Assembly (NCBI RefSeq): GCF_008630935.1
Contig: NZ_CP043908.1
Coordinates: forward strand, 620,001 to 684,000
Direction of reading: 5' to 3'
Source: Thermodesulfobacterium sp. TA1
Lineage (GTDB): Bacteria; Desulfobacterota; Thermodesulfobacteria; Thermodesulfobacteriales; Thermodesulfobacteriaceae
Length of the DNA stretch: 64,000 bases
Positions 60,542-64,000 of this stretch are shown one piece after another (the stretch's first letter is position 1; the number at the start of each line of letters is the position of its first letter). The notes under the pieces are model-generated. The model ran no database searches. It was not told the DNA's origin and saw nothing but the letters and a program-made list of their open reading frames with translations. A program made the translations under genes and the position numbers.

Positions 60542-60681
60542 TGTTAAACCTCCTAAAGTTTTTTTGTATGTATCATAGAAGCCTATCGTTAAGGAATTAT
60601 TAAATAATTATTAAAAATTTGTTAAAATTATCTTTGATCTTTCACTTAAAAAAAATTAAGTATGCTGAAGATGAAAGGGGT
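60542..60681. other. phnD upstream region
   Basis: It holds the operator and promoter listed separately; the rest (60626-60681) is AT-rich with no recognised element. It abuts an IS left end at 60682. Confidence 0.5.
60572..60625 (-). promoter_or_regulatory. PHO-box-like four-repeat operator plus -10 of the phn operon
   Basis: On the minus strand TTAACA (60625-60620), TTAATA (60614-60609), TTAATA (60603-60598) and TTAACG (60592-60587) stand exactly 11 bases apart, with five-base spacers. This is the direct-repeat layout that PhoB/PhoP-type regulators bind, with the six-base unit close to the Bacillus TT(A/T/C)ACA type. Nine bases further downstream is TATGAT (60577-60572), a good -10, so the array takes the place of a -35. 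The phnD start codon is 30 bases after the -10. Confidence 0.78.
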
Positions 60682-60836
60682 AGTGTCTCATTAATTTTGT
60701 AAAGACTTGAGGTGAAGGGTATGGTAGCTTCCCCAATTCTTAATAACCAAAACTACCAGAAAGGAGGGGAAGCTACCATTAAGCAACTAAACAACTTAAA
60801 CCCTCAACTCCAACAAGAAATTTTAGACTCCTATAC
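60682..60836 (+). mobile_element. IS left end, copy A, with a 14-base inverted repeat over the ribosome site
   Basis: AGTGTCTCATTAATTTTGTAAAG begins the copy; about 100 bases (60682-60779) are nearly identical to 62961-63061. ATGGTAGCTTCCCC (60721-60734) pairs perfectly with GGGGAAGCTACCAT (60766-60779), covering the GGAGGGG ribosome site. After 60779 it differs from copy B (AAGCAACTAAACAACTTAAA) and stops at the IS3 remnant. Confidence 0.75.
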
Positions 60837-61548
60837 TGGACCCCATAGGAACTGGACACACTAAAGTTGTAGAGGTTAAACTCTCTTGTTAGGCAGGGAT
60901 AAAATATTAAGACAGGAGGTGTGAGATGAAACAGAGGAAATGGACGGCAGAGGAGAAATTAGCAATAGTCCTTGAGGAGCTAAAGGAAAAGAGGTCAGTA
61001 GCTGATATATGCAGGGGCATAAAATCAGCCAAACCTTATATTACCGATGGAGGAATAAATTTCTTGAGGCTGGCCAAAAAGAACTTATGAATGCCTCATC
61101 TGACGATAATCCCTATAAGGCATAGATAGAGAAGCGAAAGAAGTTCCGTGGCAAGCTATAGAGATAGAAATTTAAAAAAAACAGAGGAGCTATTAAAAAC
61201 AAGATAGAGGCAATAGAGATGCTTAAGGAAGCTATATATACGATTAGAGCTGCCTGTAAGGCTTTAGGAATATCAAGGGAGAGCTTTACGCTGCCAAAGA
61301 GGTAAAGGTTGTTGAATGGTTAGCAGAAGGTCCAAAGGATGAGGAACTTTTGAGGAGGATAAAGGCGATAAAACCAGAGCATCCTTTTTTGGGGATATAG
61401 GCAAGTTACCGCCTGGCTTAAGCATAGAGAGGGCTTAAAGATCAATCACAAAAGGGTTTATATGCTCATGAGCGAGCAAGGATTACTTGTCACAAATACA
61501 GCTCATAAGGCGAAGAGGGCAGCATCAATCTCTACCTCCACTTTTTAA
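60837..61548 (+). mobile_element. IS3-family remnant inserted in copy A
   Basis: From about TGGACCCCATAGGAACTGGAC a different element begins, holding the frameshifted transposase described next. The right end is not found; the sequence runs into the 3' end of the repeat-protein gene. The left boundary is approximate. Confidence 0.65.
60926..61548 (+). pseudogene. IS3-family transposase orfA/orfB, frameshifted and 3'-truncated
   Basis: From ATG 60926 (behind GGAGG) the orfA helix-turn-helix reads KQRKWTAEEKLAIVLEELKE and then shifts frame: RWRNKFLEAGQKELMNAS continues in another frame and stops at 61123. orfB pieces follow: MLKEAIYTIRAACKALGISR, a frameshift, VVEWLAEGPKDEELLRRIKA, then one extra T in the T6 run at about 61385, then WGYRQVTAWLKHREGLKIN and KRVYMLMSEQGLLV. 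The DDE catalytic domain is missing. It cannot be active. Confidence 0.85.
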
Positions 61549-62589
61549 ATAAAATTCCCTTAAATGTTCAGGCAATAATTCCGCAGGATATATTCTTTTG
61601 GACAACTTATCAAGATGCCACCACCACTCCTTTAAGTCATGCTCATCATAGTCATAAGGCTCAATACAACGGTTTTCCAAGGCATAACGCAAGAGTGCCT
61701 TGTCTGCCTCAACTACCCTCGGATGATTGTCTAATCCCCTCTTATGAATCTCATCCCTACTTAGAAATAAAGGGGCCTCATAGTCATCGTAGCAAAGTTT
61801 ATAAACATACTCCTCATCATAGACTATTCTTTCCCAATCGCTTAACACGTCTTCATACACGTATGTCTCTTGCAAATGCTCTGGTAGAAGCTCAACTGGA
61901 TAAGTCCTTTCTTTAATTTTATCTAAATGCCACCACCAAAAATTAAGGCTCTTACGAAAAATTGGTTTATAAGTTTCTTCTTCTGTATTATGAATTGTTA
62001 TAATTAGCACAGTAATTAGGCGTTTATCGCTTTTTACTACAGCTTCTTCCCTGCTAAGTCCTCTATTTTCTATTTCATCTCTTATAGATAAGTAAAAGAA
62101 GGATTGTCTGTGATGATAGGCTGGAATATAAAAAAACTCATCCTCTTTAGTGTAAAGGTCCCACTCCTTTATTAGCTCACTATCAGACTTTTCTGGAATT
62201 GTCCTTAAACGATCTTTTAAATCTTCTAAATAAACCTCTCTCAAATAGGGATAATCATAGAAATAATTGGCAGGATAAAGCCTTTTAGTTATAAGGTCTA
62301 AACACCACCACCATAAAGAACTATCTCTGCCTGCAGACCAATCTACTCCTTCTTTTAAAACCCAACGAAGAAGTTTTTCATCTGCATCTCTAACAGCAGG
62401 AATATATTCCAATCCAGTTCCATAAAACTCCCGATGATGTGAATTTTCATCGTATATTTTCTGTCTAACTAAAAGATAATCGTTACAAGTTTCATAGCTT
62501 TTAAACTTCCAAAGATTTTCTTCTTTACAGCACTCAACCCAAAGTTCTACTAACTCATCAAGTTGATAGACAGATAAACCTCTTTTCAT
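61525..62589 (-). CDS. unrecognised Trp-rich protein made of three about 105-125-residue repeats
   Basis: 354 residues, not recognised. Three repeats are plain: each has a WWW triplet (residues 93-95, 218-220 and 322-324) followed exactly ten residues after its last W by Tyr-Pro (105, 230, 334). Repeats 2 and 3 share WWWHLDK and YPxELLPEHL. Each WWW is preceded by an acidic-basic helix with [AS]D-[EK]-x-L (residues 69-73, 187-191, 295-299). There is no signal peptide or membrane segment; it is very rich in Asp, Glu, Tyr, Trp and Leu. The last 8 codons overlap the decayed IS3 gene on the other strand, so its C-terminus may be altered. The start is in an ATGAA tandem repeat. Confidence 0.7.
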   Translation of the reverse strand: MKRGLSVYQLDELVELWVECCKEENLWKFKSYETCNDYLLVRQKIYDENSHHREFYGTGLEYIPAVRDADEKLLRWVLKEGVDWSAGRDSSLWWWCLDLITKRLYPANYFYDYPYLREVYLEDLKDRLRTIPEKSDSELIKEWDLYTKEDEFFYIPAYHHRQSFFYLSIRDEIENRGLSREEAVVKSDKRLITVLIITIHNTEEETYKPIFRKSLNFWWWHLDKIKERTYPVELLPEHLQETYVYEDVLSDWERIVYDEEYVYKLCYDDYEAPLFLSRDEIHKRGLDNHPRVVEADKALLRYALENRCIEPYDYDEHDLKEWWWHLDKLSKRIYPAELLPEHLREFYLKSGGRD

Positions 62590-62618
62590 TTCATTTCATT
62601 TCATTTTGTTTTATCCAT
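62585..62618 (-). repeat. (ATGAA)x4 leader with overlapping start-stop mini-ORFs
   Basis: On the minus strand ATGAA occurs four times in tandem (ATG starts at 62604, 62599, 62594 and 62589). Each of the first three reads ATG-AAA-TGA, whose TGA overlaps the next but one unit's ATG; only the fourth opens the 354-residue protein. Just upstream, ATG GAT AAA ACA AAA TGA (62618-62601) also ends overlapping the first ATG. A 12-base palindrome CCTCTTTTGAGG (62621-62632) precedes it. Confidence 0.8.
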
Positions 62619-62960
62619 AACCTCTTTTGAGGTAATAGGTCTGTAAATTTGATCTACAAAGTGGAAAGTAATTTTCACGGTTGTGGGTAAGTTCATAGGG
62701 TATGTATATTTTTAAAAATCTCCTCTTTGATGCTTGCATTTTAATTACCTTTCTTAGGGCACTCCTGCATTTTTTCAGACAAAGAAATATTACAGGGCTA
62801 AGTTTTCTTAGGTCATCAAATATTTAGTATTTTTGAATTTTTCATCCCTTAGCCCCTTTTAGTCTTCAATGTTTATTTTGTAATTTTACAGGTGAAAGTT
62901 CAATTGGTCTACCCCTCGGTTTAGCTTAAAAAGCTCTCGCGAAAAATTATAATCTACAAT
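62619..62960. other. gene-free stretch upstream of the repeat protein
   Basis: About 340 bases, no supported reading frame. It has GGGCTAAG (62795-62802) and CTTAGCCC (62848-62855), an 8-base inverted repeat 45 bases apart. The sequence ends at the IS256-like element. No promoter for the repeat protein is clear. Confidence 0.45.
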
Positions 62961-63358
62961 AGTGTCTCTTTAATTGTGTAAAGACTTGAGGAAAAGGGAA
63001 GGGTATGGTAGCTTCCCCAATCCTTAATAACCAAAACTACCAGAAAGGAGGGGAAGCTACCGTGAAAGAAAAAACTAAAACTTTAACAAAACAACCTATA
63101 GAAGAAATTCTAGACTTTTTTCAGCAAGAAGTCAACAATCTTATTAAAAACCTTTTAGAAAACCTTATGCTTAAAGAAAGAAGGATTTATTTAGAAGAGC
63201 AAGAAGACTATGAATCAAGTTGAGAGAGTCGTTATATTTAATCTTGAAAGAAATAGATGAGAGATTAAACTCAAGGAGGTTAAGAGGATTTAATGGAGGT
63301 TAAAGTGAGGACTACCATGCTCTCCTCAAAAGATTCTTTACACAATAAAAGAGACACT
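62961..63358 (+). mobile_element. internally deleted IS256-like element (copy B), 398 bases
   Basis: The ends are inverted: AGTGTCTCTTTAATTGTGTAAAG at 62961 and, on the other strand from 63358, AGTGTCTCTTTTATTGTGTAAAG, one mismatch in 24. Inside, GGTAGCTTCCCC (63007-63018) pairs with GGGGAAGCTACC (63050-63061), which masks the ribosome site. Only the transposase N-terminus remains. I could not see a convincing target duplication at the flanks. Confidence 0.8.
63062..63223 (+). pseudogene. IS256/mutator transposase N-terminal fragment
   Basis: GTG at 63062 follows the hairpin ribosome site AGGAGGGG. The 53-residue product reads KEKTKTLTKQPIEEILDFF, then IKNLLENLMLKERRIYLEEQ, like the start of mutator-type transposases, and ends before the DDE domain. 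The rest of the gene has been deleted. An in-frame ATG at 63005 is inside the hairpin and not needed. Confidence 0.7.
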
Positions 63359-63651
63359 ATGATCTTTTACTCTCTAACGGCAAGCATCAGTCGTCAGAAA
63401 GCGTGAGAAAAAAATGATTTAAGAAAGAAATGGCAACATGAACAATCACAATAATTATAATGCAACATTAAAATTTGTTAAATCAACAATAGCCCTACTT
63501 ATGAGATACTTTGAGCCATCATCTCGTCTCTGAAGAATATTCTACCAATCTGACCTCTCATATTAGGAATTAAGGGTGAACTTTATAATAGTAACCACAA
63601 TTATTTTTCTTGATCTTGAAAAAGAAGGTTAATGGTATATCTTTTTAAACT
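63359..63651. other. gap between the IS256-like element and the small gene
   Basis: AT-rich, no frame worth calling, no further transposase remains seen. The promoter of the following pair must lie in its last part; TATAATAGT at about 63585 is a candidate -10. Confidence 0.4.
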
Positions 63652-63918
63652 ATGAAAGGAGAGACAAAAAAGTACCTCTGGGATGATGCAAAAAGTAAGG
63701 ATACGCTTGCTTTCAGAAAAATGTGCTTTGAACCTTACGAGATTCTTTTGGAAGCTTATCCATTGGAATACTTGAAAGAGCTTTACTTTAAGTTCTACTA
63801 TCAGTTGGACAAAAGAAACAAAAACTTCTGGAAAATAATCTTGGGAATCTCGGATGAAGAAATTAACCAAAAGGCAAAGAAAGGTTTTAGAGAGGCTTGT
63901 AAGATCTGGAATTATTGA
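63652..63918 (+). CDS. small protein preceding an AbiEii-type gene, possible antitoxin/partner
   Basis: 88 residues. The start KYLWDDAKSKDTLAFRK, then YEILLEAYPLEYLKELYFKFY, is a helical, aromatic-rich chain. Short proteins beginning with a WD-type motif are often found directly before AbiEii-like nucleotidyltransferases. Its 3' end overlaps the next start by 65 bases, so the two are probably co-translated. The family is not identified with certainty. Confidence 0.6.
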   Translation: MKGETKKYLWDDAKSKDTLAFRKMCFEPYEILLEAYPLEYLKELYFKFYYQLDKRNKNFWKIILGISDEEINQKAKKGFREACKIWNY

Positions 63919-64000
63919 AGAAGGATTTTATTTAGCAGGTGGGACTGCCTTAACCTTAAAATACAATCATAGAGGCTCAAGAGATTTTGACTTTTTTTCT
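63854..64000 (+). CDS. nucleotidyltransferase, AbiEii/AbiGii toxin family, 3'-truncated by window edge
   Basis: 49 residues in the window, frame open to base 64000. After MKKLTKRQRKVLERLVRSG comes EEGFYLAGGTALTLKYNHRG, followed by SRDFDFFS: the GG-x-A-L loop and the [RK]xSxDFD acidic pair of AbiEii-type nucleotidyltransferases. These transfer nucleotides to tRNA or other targets and form toxin-antitoxin or abortive-infection pairs. The ATG at 63854 is the first in frame; it overlaps the small gene upstream. Confidence 0.75.
   Translation, partial: MKKLTKRQRKVLERLVRSGIIEEGFYLAGGTALTLKYNHRGSRDFDFFS

Noticed and set aside
62619-62960. CRISPR array
   Set aside because: No direct repeat of 25-40 bases recurs with regular spacing anywhere in the window; the short repeats here are inverted or pentameric.
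63601-63870. 89-residue minus-strand frame at the right end
   Set aside because: It covers the plus-strand small gene and AbiEii start, which have family motifs; the minus frame has none.

Overview
The window looks like chromosomal DNA of a low-GC, thermophilic, anaerobic Gram-negative bacterium, most likely a Thermodesulfobacterium-type sulfate reducer (Thermodesulfobacteriota). That is inference from content: a fused siroheme decarboxylase (alternative Ahb haem route), Lys/Glu-rich proteins, outer-membrane genes (FadL-type channel, lipoproteins), flagellar genes and many Fe-S proteins. No 16S rRNA or other decisive marker is present.

Layout. 1-4600: 3' part of the housekeeping sigma factor, fused AhbAB, TauE-type permease and an M48 lipoprotein protease. 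4800-9900: a run of tightly packed genes: polyamine synthesis (speD, speB), HD phosphohydrolase, GlcF-like Fe-S protein, radical SAM protein, phosphatase and a small unknown. 9900-21400: xer recombinase, tRNA nucleotidyltransferase, membrane diguanylate cyclase, K+ channel, lipoprotein, pgpA, cinA, thpR, psiE-like, peptide-binding protein, gpsA and a DsrE-like protein. 21360-29280 (minus): an origin-type cluster rpmH-rnpA-yidD-yidC-jag-mnmE continuing into thiD-gatC-gatA-parB. 29377-33800: trpC-hisI-hisG followed by an HDOD/GGDEF signalling module. 33810-36200 (minus): flaG-fliD-fliS-fliT-like behind a convincing sigma-28 promoter. 36390: tRNA-Arg(CCU). 36750-44830: Mrp ATPase, flavodoxin-like protein, sigma-54 activator, glutamate-synthase-like protein with a GG-N10-GC sigma-54 promoter, glnA and nadE, which reads as a nitrogen-assimilation block. 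45000-51560: FadL channel plus acyl-CoA ligase, CDF metal transporter, MFS transporter, ComB and CBS proteins.

51676-60541 (minus) is a complete C-P lyase operon, phnD-C-E-G-H-I-J-K-L-M, with a fused double PhnE permease. It is visibly more GC-rich than its surroundings and is preceded by a four-repeat, 11-bp-period PHO-box-like array placed correctly against a -10 element. This looks like a laterally acquired, phosphate-starvation-controlled phosphonate-use island.

60680-64000 is accessory DNA: two copies of an IS left end with a ribosome-site-masking hairpin, one of them in an internally deleted IS256-like element, a decayed IS3-family element, a large unrecognised Trp-rich protein made of three repeats whose start lies in an ATGAA tandem repeat, and the beginning of an AbiEii-type nucleotidyltransferase with a small partner gene running off the right edge.
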